A stretch of DNA of 64,000 nucleotides, taken from positions 1-64,000 of the forward strand of contig JAKPTB010000085.1 of assembly GCA_029555205.1 (NCBI GenBank), read 5' to 3'. The notes beneath the pieces were generated by a model that did not search any database, had not been told where the DNA came from, and saw only the letters and a program-made list of their open reading frames with translations. Positions 27,038-36,726 of this stretch are shown piece after piece. Numbering within the stretch: the stretch's first letter is position 1; each line of letters starts with the position of its first letter. The stretch comes from Bacillota bacterium. GTDB lineage: Bacteria; Bacillota; Desulfotomaculia; Desulfotomaculales; Pelotomaculaceae. The position numbers and the translations under genes were made by a program.

Positions 27038-27361
27038 ATGTTTAATTTTAACCCTTTCCGCAGAAAAAAGCCACCAGGTAAAGCTCTAAACAAAGTCAAG
27101 TCCAAAGAATGTCCCGCTGGAACGCTAATAGAAAACCAGCTGGAAATTAAGATTGAAAATATCCTGGTAAAAATCACGCGCTGTTCCGGAATTCCTCCTC
27201 AAAACGAACTGTCCGCCTTTGTCCCCAGGCTGGAAATACGCCGGAGTTGCTACAAAGACGGGCGTTGGGCTGAAGAAGAAATAGTTCTGAACAGCATTAC
27301 CCTGGTTGATGCGCCCCGCCACCTGCCCGAACAAAGAGTAAGAGGCACGGATAAACCTTAA
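27038..27361 (+). CDS. Hypothetical protein, 107 residues
   Basis: Not recognised. A basic N-terminus (MFNFNPFRRKKPPGK) precedes a compact mixed region with two Cys and several charged residues (CYKDGRWAEEEIVLNSITLV). AAAGGA lies 11 nt upstream of the ATG. It has no membrane segment or signal peptide. It sits between the HAD and metallophosphoesterase genes, on the opposite strand to both. Confidence 0.5.
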   Translation: MFNFNPFRRKKPPGKALNKVKSKECPAGTLIENQLEIKIENILVKITRCSGIPPQNELSAFVPRLEIRRSCYKDGRWAEEEIVLNSITLVDAPRHLPEQRVRGTDKP

Positions 27362-27448
27362 AACTGCCAGAGCGGTTCTCCCACCTCAACTGAAAACCAG
27401 TTAAACCAGCCCGGCCGTATTTTAATTAATCCACTTACCCGGTAAAGA

Positions 27449-28183
27449 TCACTGTTTGTACTCTTTAACCAATACGGGACAAAAATTAACGAAGTCTGCA
27501 CTGACCAGATGAAAATCAATTCCCCAGGCGTTACGGGGAAGACGCCGGCAAACAGCCGGCCCGTGCAGGTGTCCGTAAACAACTGTCTCAACACCGTAGG
27601 CCTGGAACAATTCAATGAACTCGTTTTTCTCATGACGTTCGTTTGTGGGCATATAGTGGATCATGACAATTTTACCTGCTGGAGTAGAACCGGCACTCTT
27701 CAGCGAGTTTTCCATCCGGATCAGCTCCCGGCGGTAAATCTTAAGATCAGCTTCCTGGAAAAAATCCCCTCCGGGACAATTCCAGCCGCGGGAACCACAA
27801 ACTGCCGTCTGCCCGAAAACCAGATGATCGTTTTGAATCACCCGCATATTGGCGGGCAGGGCTGCCCTGACCCGGGACAAACTCTGCCACCAGTAATCGT
27901 GATTCCCGGCCACACCGGCAATGGTACCCGGCAGCAGGCCAAGAAAGGCCAGGTCGTAACGGGCCTGCTCAAGATTCATCGCCCAGGAAAAATCCCCGGG
28001 CATCAAAACCACATCCTCCGGACCAACCGTAGCCAGCCAGTTCTCATACATCTTCCGGTAGTGACAGCGCCATTCAGCGCCGAATACATCCATGGGTTTA
28101 CTGGTTTCTACATCTTCCCACCGGGCCGGGTCGACGGGCCCTTGGAAAGAAAAGTGGACATCCCCAATAGCAAAAAACTTCAA
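27449..28183 (-). CDS. Metallophosphoesterase
   Basis: A 244-residue calcineurin-like phosphoesterase. Metal motifs: GDVHFSF (D-x-H), MPGDFSW (GD), AGNHDYWW (GNHD), MIHYMPT and VYGHLHG (GH-x-H). It is probably a cytoplasmic phosphodiesterase or phosphatase; the substrate cannot be told. Co-directional with hflX, 57 bp downstream of its stop. Confidence 0.88.
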   Translation of the reverse strand: MKFFAIGDVHFSFQGPVDPARWEDVETSKPMDVFGAEWRCHYRKMYENWLATVGPEDVVLMPGDFSWAMNLEQARYDLAFLGLLPGTIAGVAGNHDYWWQSLSRVRAALPANMRVIQNDHLVFGQTAVCGSRGWNCPGGDFFQEADLKIYRRELIRMENSLKSAGSTPAGKIVMIHYMPTNERHEKNEFIELFQAYGVETVVYGHLHGPAVCRRLPRNAWGIDFHLVSADFVNFCPVLVKEYKQ

Positions 28184-28239
28184 GTTTTCCCCCCGCTGCT
28201 TTTCTTATTTATATTTATTAATGAGAATTAAGAAGCTGA

Positions 28240-29502
28240 CTATTCCTTCAGCCTGGCCTCAACCCTTTTAGCCCAGACAATTTCCAGCTCTGCATCAACG
28301 CTGACACCATCCTGACCATGTTGCTCCCGGTACACCTTACCCTTTTCATGGAGTAGGGAAAGAAGGCCGCTTTTCCTGTAGGGGATGAAAAATGTTGTTC
28401 TGATCCGCCTGCAGGAAAGGGCTTCGGCAATCGCTGCCAGCAATCTCTCCAGTCCAAGGCCTTCCAGTGCTGAAACTGCCACCGACGGGAATTCTTTTTT
28501 AAAGGCTGGCGGTTTAAAGTCCGGCACAAGGTCCGTTTTATTATACACTATGATACAGGGTTTCGCGCTGCTGTCCAGGGATTCCAGGACCCGTTCCACC
28601 GCTTCCATTTGACCCTCAAGGTCAGGTTGGGATGCATCTACAACGTGAAGAAGCAGGTCAGCTTCCACCACTTCTTCCAGTGTCGCCCTGAAGGCAGCTA
28701 CCAGGTGGTGCGGCAGGTTGCGGATAAAACCAACGGTGTCCGTCAACAGAACCACTTCATTGCTGGGCAGAACCACCCGGCGGGTGGTTGGATCGAGGGT
28801 GGCGAACAATTTATCTTCCACCAGAACCTGGGCACCGGTCAGCTTTTTCAATATGGTTGATTTTCCGGCGTTCGTGTAGCCCACCAGGGCCACCAGCGGT
28901 ACAGGAATCTCCTTGCGGCTGCGGCGCAGTAGTTCCCGGTGCTTTTTGACATCTCTGATAGCTTCATTAAGTTCAGCTATGCGTTTGCGAATGCGCCTCC
29001 GGTCCACTTCCAGCTTTGTTTCTCCGGGGCCCCTTGTCCCTATGCCGCCCCCCAGCCGGGACAACTCGGTCCCCCGGCCGACCAGGCGGGGCAGAAAATA
29101 GTTAAGCTGGGCAAGTTCCACCTGTAGCTTACCCTCCCGGGTTCTAGCCCTGCGGGCAAATATATCCAGAATAAGCTGGGTCCTGTCAATAACCCGAACA
29201 CCTGTAATAGTTTCCAGATTGCGCACCTGGGCGGCAGAAAGCTCGCGGTCAAAGATAACCAGATCAGCCCCCAGGGAACGGCAGAAACCTGCCAGTTCTT
29301 CGGCCTTACCCCGCCCTAGAAAGGTTGCGGCATCAGGCCTGTCCCTTCGCTGCGTAAGCTGCAGCAGAACATCCGCTCCGGCGGTATCAACCAGTCTCGC
29401 CAGTTCCTCCAGGGAACTGGCGGTCTCTTCCGGACTTACCTCCGGCGACTCCATGCCCACCAAAATTGCTCGCTCACGGTTTCCCTCCAGTGTATGTCCC
29501 AA
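28240..29502 (-). CDS. hflX: GTPase HflX
   Basis: A 420-residue HflX. The N-terminal nucleotide-binding domain holds TFLGRGKAEELA; the glycine-rich linker is RLGGGIGTRGPGETKLE; then the G domain with G1 GYTNAGKS, G3 DTVGF, and G4 NKTD. HflX binds stalled or heat-damaged ribosomes and splits them. TTG 29502 follows GGGAGAG. It is encoded close to clpB and hsp20, consistent with a stress-related neighbourhood. Confidence 0.94.
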   Translation of the reverse strand: MGHTLEGNRERAILVGMESPEVSPEETASSLEELARLVDTAGADVLLQLTQRRDRPDAATFLGRGKAEELAGFCRSLGADLVIFDRELSAAQVRNLETITGVRVIDRTQLILDIFARRARTREGKLQVELAQLNYFLPRLVGRGTELSRLGGGIGTRGPGETKLEVDRRRIRKRIAELNEAIRDVKKHRELLRRSRKEIPVPLVALVGYTNAGKSTILKKLTGAQVLVEDKLFATLDPTTRRVVLPSNEVVLLTDTVGFIRNLPHHLVAAFRATLEEVVEADLLLHVVDASQPDLEGQMEAVERVLESLDSSAKPCIIVYNKTDLVPDFKPPAFKKEFPSVAVSALEGLGLERLLAAIAEALSCRRIRTTFFIPYRKSGLLSLLHEKGKVYREQHGQDGVSVDAELEIVWAKRVEARLKE

Positions 29503-29716
29503 TCAATTCTCTCCCTATAACAGTAATAGTTTTTAGCGGCGCCAACTTTTCTTCATTAGCCGTATTTGAAACGGCTCAAATGGCGATAATTACCCCCGGG
29601 CAAGAGTAATCACCCTTTGCATGTTCCGGCTCTGTTAAAGACCAGCTGTTGCCGGTGATTTCAAATTCCCCTGGTCTATACTCACTATACTGTGTCATCA
29701 CCTATTAAACTTTAAC

Positions 29717-30820
29717 TTAAACTTTAACAAGTTCATAGCTCCTCGTGCCCAGGCCAATTTCTTCCGCATATACCAGCTGCCGGGTCCAGTCAACGGAGGG
29801 GTAGAGTGTGCGGAACTTATCACCGGCTTTTTCCTTACCCTCCAGGCTGTTGTTCGGCAAGACACTTTCCCCGTTGACCAGATCCACACTGGCCTGGTCC
29901 AGCGCCACAGGGTCCCGGGAGGCAAGAATACCTATGTCCCTCACCAGGGGGGCATCGCTCCAGCCGTAACAATCACACTGGGGTGAAATGTTGGTGAGGA
30001 AGGTAATAAAACCGCATTTGCCCTTCTTGTTCTTCAAGGCCCCTTCCGCAAACTCAACCATTTTTTCCTGGAGCGCCTCCGGTTCACTTTTCCAGCTGAT
30101 TTTTATGGCCCGGGTGGGGCAGGTGACCGTACACTCACCACAGCCGACGCATTTTTCCTCGTTCACCACTGATGTTTTACCCCGCAGACCGATGGCGTTT
30201 ACCGGGCACCATTGGGCACACTTGCTGCAGCCTATACAGCTGGCCGGATCCACTGCGGGCAGGACGTCGGAGTGCATCATCTGCTTGCCGCTCCTGGAGC
30301 CCAGACCCATGCCAATGTTTTTCAAGACTCCGCCAAAACCCGTCATCTCGTGGCCTTTAAAATGGGTCACCGCGAGCAGTGCGTCGGCATGGTAGGCAGC
30401 GGAGCCGATCTTCACCTCCCGGCAGCGTTTCCGGTTAACTTCCACGCTGACGAAGTCCTTGCCGGTCAACCCGTCGGCTATCACCAGCGGCGCGTCAACA
30501 ACGGCGTAAGCAAAGCCGTTTTCAACCGCCGTCTGCAAGTGGTCCACTGCATTGGCGCGTCCGCCGAGATAGAGGGTATTGGCGTCCGTGAGGAAGGGCT
30601 TCCCCCCCAGAGCCTTAATCTTATGCACAATTCTGCGCAAAAACTGCGGCCGGATATAAGCTGTATTGCCCCGCTCCCCGAAGTGCAGCTTCACGGCAAC
30701 CAGGTCCCCCTCTTTAATGATTTCAGCAAACCCTGCCTGATCAAACAACATTTCCACTTTATCCAGGAGACTCTTTTTGTGACCCGCCCGCATGTCTGTA
30801 AAATACACTTTGGAAGACAA
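29717..30820 (-). CDS. DUF362 protein with two 4Fe-4S ferredoxin motifs
   Basis: A 367-residue protein. DUF362 spans about residues 1-200 (FGERGNTAYIRPQFLRRIV, VTHFKGHEMTGFGGVLKN), then two cluster motifs: SCIGCSKCAQWCP and KCVGCGECTVTCP, in the order of a bacterial-type ferredoxin. It is a cytoplasmic iron-sulfur protein of unknown role, widespread in anaerobes. The gap to hflX is about 200 bp and shows no other gene. Confidence 0.88.
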   Translation of the reverse strand: MSSKVYFTDMRAGHKKSLLDKVEMLFDQAGFAEIIKEGDLVAVKLHFGERGNTAYIRPQFLRRIVHKIKALGGKPFLTDANTLYLGGRANAVDHLQTAVENGFAYAVVDAPLVIADGLTGKDFVSVEVNRKRCREVKIGSAAYHADALLAVTHFKGHEMTGFGGVLKNIGMGLGSRSGKQMMHSDVLPAVDPASCIGCSKCAQWCPVNAIGLRGKTSVVNEEKCVGCGECTVTCPTRAIKISWKSEPEALQEKMVEFAEGALKNKKGKCGFITFLTNISPQCDCYGWSDAPLVRDIGILASRDPVALDQASVDLVNGESVLPNNSLEGKEKAGDKFRTLYPSVDWTRQLVYAEEIGLGTRSYELVKV

Positions 30821-31082
30821 AGCATTAAAACCCCTTTCCCAAAATTTTTTATCTATTAGTGATAAGGCCTGCCAGTGTCCCCTTTGGGATTACGGTTATT
30901 CAGGTCAGACCACCCTGCTGTCCAAAACGGATTATATATCTTCGCTGATTTTTCGACTTCAAGCCGTTTTGGCTGAACGGCACAAAGAACGGCACAAAGG
31001 GTGTTAATAACTGCTTTTACAGCCATCATAGTGAGACAGCCGGTACCTGTCAACTATCCCTGTCAAAATTTGAAATTAGAAG

Positions 31083-31110
31083 AGGCTCCAGTGAAGCGGC
31101 ACTGAAGCCT
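31083..31110 (-). terminator. Terminator after clpB
   Basis: On the - strand AGGCTTCAGTG pairs with CACTGGAGCCT (one G-T), followed by CTTCTAATTT. It lies just after the clpB stop at 31120. Confidence 0.6.
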
Positions 31111-31119
31111 CCTGTTGAT

Positions 31120-33729
31120 TTATTGCGCTTCTGAAGCCGGCTGATTTTCGAAAACCAGCTTCTTCCCGGACAGGTCCGTTTTGACCAGGATAGCACCGCC
31201 CTGCTCGTTTTTCCCTTCCAGAATATAAACCGAAAGGGGGTTTTCCAGGCGGCGCTGGATGGCCCTTTTGAGAGGCCTCGCCCCGTAGACTGGATCGTAG
31301 CCCTCTTCGGCCAGAAGTTCTCTGGCCTCCGGAGTAACCTCCAGTGACAGGCCAAGTTTGGACAGCCGCCGGGCCAGCAACCCCAGCTGGATATCCACAA
31401 TTTCGCCGATTTCCGACCTGCCCAGGTTGTTGAATACAACCACCTCGTCAATCCGGTTCAAGAACTCGGGCCGGAAGTGCAGCTTCAGTTCTTCCATCAC
31501 CCGGGCTTCAAGCTCCGCCCGGTCCCCGCCGGCAAGCTCGCGGAACCACTGCCCGCCCAGGTTCGAGGTCATAATCACCACCGTGTTCCGGAAATCCACC
31601 GTCCGCCCCTGCCCGTCGGTAAGGCGTCCGTCGTCCAGCAACTGGAGCAGGATATTAAACACGTCGGGATGAGCTTTTTCAATCTCATCAAAAAGAATTA
31701 CCGAATAGGGGCGGCGCCTGACAGCCTCTGTGAGCTGGCCCCCCTCGTCGTAACCGACGTAGCCCGGGGGTGCCCCGATCAGGCGGGACACGGCGTGCTT
31801 CTCCATGTACTCGCTCATGTCGTAGCGGAGCATGGCCCGCTCGTCGTTAAAAAGGAAATGTGCCAGTGCCCTGGCCAGCTCGGTCTTGCCCACGCCGGTG
31901 GGGCCGAGGAAAATGAACGAACCCATAGGCCGGTTGGGATCGGACACGCCGGCCCTGGCCCGGCGAATAGCTTCCGCCACAGCCTGAACCGCCCGGTCCT
32001 GGCCCACCACCCGCTCCTTGAGCTGGTCCTCCATCTTCAAAAGCTTCTGGATCTCCCCCTCCAGCATCCGGGAAACCGGAATTCCGGTCCACTTGGCCAC
32101 CACGCTGGCGATATCTTCCTCGTCCACTTCTTCTTTCAACATTTTATGGGCTTTTTGCAGTTCTTCCAGCCTGGCCTTGTATTGCTCAAGTCGTTTGCTC
32201 AACTCCGGCATGATCCCGTAGCGAAGCTCCGCCACCCTGCCCAGGTCGGCGTCCCTTTCAGCAACCTGTTCCGCCAGCCTGGTTTCCTCAATTTTTTCTT
32301 TAATCTCACGAATGCTCTGGATCAATTCCTTCTCCTTGGACCAGTGATCCTTGAGCTCCTCCATCTTTTCTTTGAGAGAACCAAGTTCCCCCTCCATTTT
32401 TTGGAGTCTTTCCCGGCTTCCCTTATCCTGCTCCTTGGCCAGGGCCTGCTTTTCTATTTCCAACTGCCTGATCCGGCGGTCAATTTCATCAATCTCCGTG
32501 GGCATGCTGTCAATTTCAATCCTGAGCCGGGAGGCAGCCTCGTCAATCAGGTCAATGGCCTTGTCCGGAAGAAACCGGTCCGAAATATAACGGTGGGAAA
32601 GCACCGCGGCAGCCACCAGGGCGGCGTCCTTGATCCGGACCCCGTGGTGCACTTCGTATTTCTCCTTCAGGCCCCTTAAAATGGCAATTGTGTCCTCCAC
32701 GGAGGGCTCTCCCACATAGACCGGCTGGAACCGCCGTTCCAGGGCGGCATCCTTTTCAATATGCTTGCGGTATTCATCCAGGGTTGTGGCGCCCACACAG
32801 TGAAGCTCACCCCTGGCCAGGGCCGGCTTGAGCATGTTGGCCGCGTCCACAGCTCCCTCCGCGGCCCCAGCACCCACCAGTGTGTGCAATTCATCGATGA
32901 AGAGGATAATTTCGCCCTGGGCCTCGTTAATCTCTTTTAACACCGCTTTCAGGCGGTCCTCAAACTCACCCCTGTATTTTGAACCCGCGATCAGCCCTCC
33001 AATATCCAAACTGAGCAGGCGCTTGTTTTTCAAGCTTTCCGGAATATCCCCGCTGACAATCCGCTGGGCCAGACCTTCCACAATGGCTGTTTTGCCTACA
33101 CCGGGCTCCCCGATTAAAACCGGGTTGTTCTTAGTGCGCCTGGACAAAACCTGAACCACCCTGCGGATCTCCTCGTCCCTCCCAACCACAGGATCCATTT
33201 TTCCTTTGGCGGCCAACTCCGTCAAATCCCTGGTGAAGCGGCTCAGGGACTGGTACTTGTCTTCGGGATTCTGATCTGTAACCCGCTGGGTGCCCCGGAT
33301 TTCAACCAGGGTTTTATAGACCCTGTCCTGGGTTACCCCATTTGAGCGCAAAATTTTGCCTGCCTCTCCCTCCCGCCGGGCAAGCATACCCAGCAGCAGG
33401 TGCTCGGTGCTCAAATATTCATCCTTCAACCTTTCGGCTTCCTTCCAGGCCGCATCAATTATGTCGGAAAGACCTTTAGACAGATAGATCCCCCCGGCGC
33501 CGTGAACCCTGGGCAGGCGTTCCAGCGCGGCTTCCACCTGCCTCTTCAACCTGGCCGGATCCACTTCCAGTTTTTGCAGAATTTGTGGCACAACACCTTC
33601 CGCTTGCTGCAACAGTCCCCAAAGGACGTGCTCCCCTTCCATCTGCTGGTGGCTGTACCTGGACATCAGTGATTGTGCCGCTTCAAAAGCTTCCTGGGTT
33701 TTTAAGGTCATTTTATCCATTCTCATCAT
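31120..33729 (-). CDS. clpB: ATP-dependent disaggregase ClpB
   Basis: An 869-residue ClpB, full length. An N-terminal Clp-N repeat domain (1-150), AAA1 with [15 protein letters not shown] and [17 protein letters not shown], the long coiled-coil middle domain (about 410-520), and AAA2 with [15 protein letters not shown] and [14 protein letters not shown]. It resolves protein aggregates with DnaK. The start ATG follows AAAGGGGGGAT. It lies 160 bp downstream of hsp20 on the same strand, and a hairpin sits between them, so it may be read through from the CtsR-type promoter. Confidence 0.97.
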   Translation of the reverse strand: MMRMDKMTLKTQEAFEAAQSLMSRYSHQQMEGEHVLWGLLQQAEGVVPQILQKLEVDPARLKRQVEAALERLPRVHGAGGIYLSKGLSDIIDAAWKEAERLKDEYLSTEHLLLGMLARREGEAGKILRSNGVTQDRVYKTLVEIRGTQRVTDQNPEDKYQSLSRFTRDLTELAAKGKMDPVVGRDEEIRRVVQVLSRRTKNNPVLIGEPGVGKTAIVEGLAQRIVSGDIPESLKNKRLLSLDIGGLIAGSKYRGEFEDRLKAVLKEINEAQGEIILFIDELHTLVGAGAAEGAVDAANMLKPALARGELHCVGATTLDEYRKHIEKDAALERRFQPVYVGEPSVEDTIAILRGLKEKYEVHHGVRIKDAALVAAAVLSHRYISDRFLPDKAIDLIDEAASRLRIEIDSMPTEIDEIDRRIRQLEIEKQALAKEQDKGSRERLQKMEGELGSLKEKMEELKDHWSKEKELIQSIREIKEKIEETRLAEQVAERDADLGRVAELRYGIMPELSKRLEQYKARLEELQKAHKMLKEEVDEEDIASVVAKWTGIPVSRMLEGEIQKLLKMEDQLKERVVGQDRAVQAVAEAIRRARAGVSDPNRPMGSFIFLGPTGVGKTELARALAHFLFNDERAMLRYDMSEYMEKHAVSRLIGAPPGYVGYDEGGQLTEAVRRRPYSVILFDEIEKAHPDVFNILLQLLDDGRLTDGQGRTVDFRNTVVIMTSNLGGQWFRELAGGDRAELEARVMEELKLHFRPEFLNRIDEVVVFNNLGRSEIGEIVDIQLGLLARRLSKLGLSLEVTPEARELLAEEGYDPVYGARPLKRAIQRRLENPLSVYILEGKNEQGGAILVKTDLSGKKLVFENQPASEAQ

Positions 33730-33787
33730 TTATCCCCCCTTTTTAAATTGTGCTTTAATGAAAATTTTAAACTGTGCTTTATAGAAA

Positions 33788-33809
33788 AGCGAGGGTTCTT
33801 CCCCTCGCT
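33788..33809 (-). terminator. Hairpin between hsp20 and clpB
   Basis: AGCGAGGG and CCCTCGCT form an 8-bp stem with a six-base loop; on the - strand TTTTCTATA follows. It could be a partial terminator setting the ratio of hsp20 to clpB transcripts. Confidence 0.55.
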
Positions 33810-33887
33810 GGACCAGTAAAAAGTGTAAGCATTTACAGAGATGGACTAAAATAAATGTTCAACCTGCCGGGAGTAATGTGTAAAGGA

Positions 33888-34340
33888 TTAACCTTCAATT
33901 TCAATGTTAAATTCCTTTTTATCAGGCTCTTCTGCTTTAGGGAGGATAACTTCCAGCACACCGTCCTGGTAACGGGCTTTGATCTCCTCCTTCTTGACCG
34001 GCACATCTACTGCAAAGGACCGGATGAAAGTACCGTAATTACGTTCAATTCTGAGATAATTTGCGCCCTCTGCTTTATTCTCCTGTTTGCGTTCAGCTTT
34101 GAGCACCAGTATATTGTCTTTATAGTTTACTTTTATGTCCTCCTTGTTCATCCCGGGCAATTCCGCCTTAACCAGGACTGCTTCAGGAGTGTCCTTAATA
34201 TCTACCGGAAAGCTGAAGCCCTCTTCAAAAGTTCTCTCAGGCGACTTTAGAAAGCGACGAAAGTTATCATCAAAAAGTCGGTTAATTGAATTCTGCAATC
34301 CAGTCAGTTCGCGAAAAGGATCCCATCTTACCAAAGCCAT
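33888..34340 (-). CDS. hsp20: Small heat-shock protein, Hsp20/alpha-crystallin family
   Basis: A 150-residue sHSP. The alpha-crystallin domain spans about 43-138 with ELPGMNKEDIKVNYKDNILV and the L-E-V-x-L-P motif in GVLEVILPKAEE. The N-terminal segment MALVRWDPFRELTGLQNSIN is typical. It holds unfolded proteins for ClpB/DnaK. ATG 34340 follows GGAGG. A near-ideal promoter and CtsR-type operator lie upstream. Confidence 0.95.
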   Translation of the reverse strand: MALVRWDPFRELTGLQNSINRLFDDNFRRFLKSPERTFEEGFSFPVDIKDTPEAVLVKAELPGMNKEDIKVNYKDNILVLKAERKQENKAEGANYLRIERNYGTFIRSFAVDVPVKKEEIKARYQDGVLEVILPKAEEPDKKEFNIEIEG

Positions 34341-34407
34341 TCTTAAAACACCTCCTGTTTAATTTAAGTAATCTTCACTCCCGGCCGGCTGTTAAAGTCA
34401 AATTTGA

Positions 34408-34424
34408 TTTTGACTATCCTTGAC
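34408..34424 (-). promoter_or_regulatory. CtsR-type heat-shock operator of hsp20
   Basis: On the - strand GGTCAAG-GAT-AGTCAAA matches the CtsR heptad direct repeat (RGTCAAA-NAN-RGTCAAA) with one mismatch. It starts three bases after the -10 box. An extra inverted heptad AGTCAAA lies at 34396-34402 on the + strand. Confidence 0.75.
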
Positions 34425-34427
34425 CTT

Positions 34428-34456
34428 AGTATAGAACAAGCTTACTCAACTGTCAA
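34428..34456 (-). promoter_or_regulatory. Sigma-A promoter of hsp20
   Basis: TTGACA (34456-34451) and TATACT (34433-34428) are spaced by 17 bp on the - strand, immediately upstream of the CtsR-type operator. Confidence 0.85.
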
Positions 34457-34498
34457 GATATCAAAATTACTTTTTTTACAAAATTATTCCCCTATAAT

Positions 34499-34527
34499 TT
34501 GACATTTAAACTTTGGTAAGATAGAAG
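34499..34527 (+). promoter_or_regulatory. Possible promoter of the chimeric peptidase ORF
   Basis: TTGACA and TAGAAG lie 17 bp apart, 20 bp upstream of the start at 34547, and are divergent from the hsp20 promoter. The -10 box is weak. Confidence 0.4.
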
Positions 34528-34546
34528 AAGAATAGGAGGAATAAAC

Positions 34547-35593
34547 GTGACAGACAGCCAAAGGAAATATGAAGAGGAATTTAATAAGCATGCAGTACGA
34601 TTGAGTTGCAGCAACGAGCGCTCGGTCAAAGCGACAACGGAGATCCCGGGGATTAATGACATGCTGCATCGCAGGCAAAATCAATATAGGCCCGATGGGG
34701 GCAAAACAAAGAAGGTAAATAATGAACAGGAAACACCTAATATATCCGCAGAATTAGCTAATAATATTTTTATTGAAGAAATGAATAAAAAAGCTAAACA
34801 AATTGGCATGACCAACTCAAATTTTATAGAACCTGCAGGATTTCCAAGTACAATAGAACACACCATGTCAACCAGGGATATGGTCAAAATGGTAATACAC
34901 GCCTCTGGGTATAAAGTTCTTGCAGGAATTTGGCACAAAAAATCATACAAGTTTAAAATTGAAGGGAATAACCCTAGAGAAATAACGATAAAAACGACAG
35001 TTACATTACCAAAAATAGAAAACGACTATTATATATTTGGAGGAAAAACAGGCGAAATTTGGGGCACAAATGAAATAGATGGTTACCATATGGTACTAAT
35101 AACAAATGCCCCGGATGACGGACGGTTTGTAGTAGCCCTTAGAGGGGCCTCAACAGCAGAAGAAAGATGTAATGATTTAAAAACTTCTCTGGATAATGCA
35201 AAATTGTTGCTTAATAATCCGAACGAAACGGTAGATGATATTGCATCCGATAGTGTCAGTGTATGTTTAATGCCTTTGCCCAATCCATTTTTATCTGGAC
35301 AATATGAGATACCGTTAATTTATTCAAAAAATGCCGATAAACCAGGCCACCCTGCCTCCGTAACAAAGGTTATGACCGCCATAACAGCTTTAGATTATAT
35401 GACAAATTTAGATGAAAGGATTGTAATCCAAGAGTCAGATATTACTTTCGGAATGGGTAACTACTTTAATGTTGGGGATATCATCACTTTAAGAGATGCG
35501 TTATACAGTATGATGTTGCCATCGTCTAATACATGTGCAACCGCTGTAGCCAGGACAGCCGGAGAAAAAATATACCAAAAGATAAAGGAATAA
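34547..35593 (+). CDS. Chimeric ORF: IS3-type OrfA fragment fused to permuted D-Ala-D-Ala carboxypeptidase
   Basis: A 348-residue ORF with a strong ribosome binding site (TAGGAGG, GTG start). Residues 1-52 resemble the helix-turn-helix of IS3/IS911 OrfA transposases (RKYEEEFNKHAVRLS, then INDMLHRRQNQYRPDGG). Residues about 70-225 match the C-terminal half of an S11 carboxypeptidase (FIEEMNKKAKQIGMTNSNF, STRDMVKMV, KTG at 167-169). Residues about 250-345 match the N-terminal half (SVTK at 271-274, SSN at 326-328). Normal order is SxxK, SxN, KTG; here KTG comes first, so the enzyme is circularly permuted. No signal peptide is present and codon use is more AT-rich than in the flanks. It may be a genomic scar or a permuted protein; activity is doubtful without export. 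Confidence 0.7.
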   Translation: MTDSQRKYEEEFNKHAVRLSCSNERSVKATTEIPGINDMLHRRQNQYRPDGGKTKKVNNEQETPNISAELANNIFIEEMNKKAKQIGMTNSNFIEPAGFPSTIEHTMSTRDMVKMVIHASGYKVLAGIWHKKSYKFKIEGNNPREITIKTTVTLPKIENDYYIFGGKTGEIWGTNEIDGYHMVLITNAPDDGRFVVALRGASTAEERCNDLKTSLDNAKLLLNNPNETVDDIASDSVSVCLMPLPNPFLSGQYEIPLIYSKNADKPGHPASVTKVMTAITALDYMTNLDERIVIQESDITFGMGNYFNVGDIITLRDALYSMMLPSSNTCATAVARTAGEKIYQKIKE

Positions 35594-35735
35594 CGTCACT
35601 TTCGGTTCCAACCAGGGCTGGCACAAACAGGGACTGCTCTTCGAAATTATAAATTTTAAACGAGTCATATAGCAAAAGAGGATAAGTTCCGGCGTAACGG
35701 TGAACGTGAAAATATAATATTAAACTAAAACTAAC

Positions 35736-35765
35736 AAGGCACTCTACGAAATCGCAGGGTGCCTT
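35736..35765 (-). terminator. Terminator after the RIC gene
   Basis: AAGGCAC and GTGCCTT form the stem; on the - strand it is followed by GTTAGTTTTAGTTT. It lies 19 bp after the stop of the - strand gene. Confidence 0.6.
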
Positions 35766-35783
35766 GCCGGCTATAACCACATT

Positions 35784-36479
35784 TTATTTGTAACGTTTGA
35801 AAAGTACATTATTTTCCTTGGCAATATGCAGGAAAACGTCATCTGCCAATTCATGGAGTTTTAAATAGACAGCCTTCATTGTAGGGCAGGCATACTCCGG
35901 AGGCGTAAAATCGCCGGTCTCTTTGATTAACCGCTTAATAATCCGCCCTGCGCCCTCGTGTTCGTCTTCCAATTGTAAAATTAGTGACCTTATAGCAGCT
36001 TCATCCTCGTCTGTTTTATCTGGATTAAGCATTGCCGGAAAGAGTTCTTTTTCCTCCCTGGCAAAGTGTTCTTCCAACTCCATCTTTAGCTCGCTGAAGC
36101 TTCGATGCAGTTTCAGCAATAATTCTTTACCATGCCCGTAGTGTACGAGCAAAACCAGGTTAACCAGTTGATCCAATTCCTTCCACAAGGCACGCTCGGG
36201 CTGGTGATGGATTTCAAGAATTAGGTTAATTAGCTGTTTATCAGGTAACTCCGTTACTGGTAATTCTTTATCTGGTCTAACCAGATAATTGCTGTAAGCA
36301 TCCTGTACTTCCGCAAGAAAATCTGATGTAAGCCCCGCATCTTTAATAGCCTCCCCAAGCGTTCGATCCCCCTGGCAGCAGTAATCAATGTGCAGCTCGT
36401 TAAGTCGCCCGGTAATGGCAGGGAAATAAGTTACAAGCTCTCCAAGACGTGTTTCGTTGTTGATCTTTATCTGTTTCAC
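35784..36479 (-). CDS. ric: Iron-sulfur cluster repair di-iron protein (RIC/ScdA/YtfE)
   Basis: A 231-residue protein. The ScdA N-terminal domain (about 1-60) contains HIDYCCQGDRTLGEA with the usual Cys-Cys. The hemerythrin-like domain carries iron ligands in EIHHQPERA, LVHYGHGKE, EEHFAREEKELFPAM, EDEHEGAGRII and LHELADDVFLHIAKENNVLF. It repairs Fe-S clusters damaged by nitric oxide or peroxide. It is a single gene with a - strand terminator; no NO-responsive operator was recognised. Confidence 0.93.
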   Translation of the reverse strand: MKQIKINNETRLGELVTYFPAITGRLNELHIDYCCQGDRTLGEAIKDAGLTSDFLAEVQDAYSNYLVRPDKELPVTELPDKQLINLILEIHHQPERALWKELDQLVNLVLLVHYGHGKELLLKLHRSFSELKMELEEHFAREEKELFPAMLNPDKTDEDEAAIRSLILQLEDEHEGAGRIIKRLIKETGDFTPPEYACPTMKAVYLKLHELADDVFLHIAKENNVLFKRYK

Positions 36480-36726
36480 CGAAATTCACTCCTTGAAAAT
36501 TTAATAACCTGACTGCATTTTTTTGATTTGCCCCTTCGTGCTTTAATAATAACAAATTAAAGGAAGATATGCCAATAATATAGCAGCAGGTTGTTCTAAT
36601 CCCCGCTGCCTCTTGAAGAATTACTATAAAAAATAACCTGAATTTTTGCCGGGAGGAAGATAAAAAAGGAAATACCCGGGGGAATACAAGCATACATTTA
36701 CAACAAAAAGAAAGGAGGGTCTTTGG

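Noticed and set aside
27509-28231. 240-codon + strand frame opposite the metallophosphoesterase
   Set aside because: Shadow frame; the - strand carries all catalytic motifs.
31477-32679. 400-codon open frame opposite clpB on the + strand
   Set aside because: Antisense shadow of ClpB with a Leu/Pro/His-rich composition typical of reverse-frame reading.
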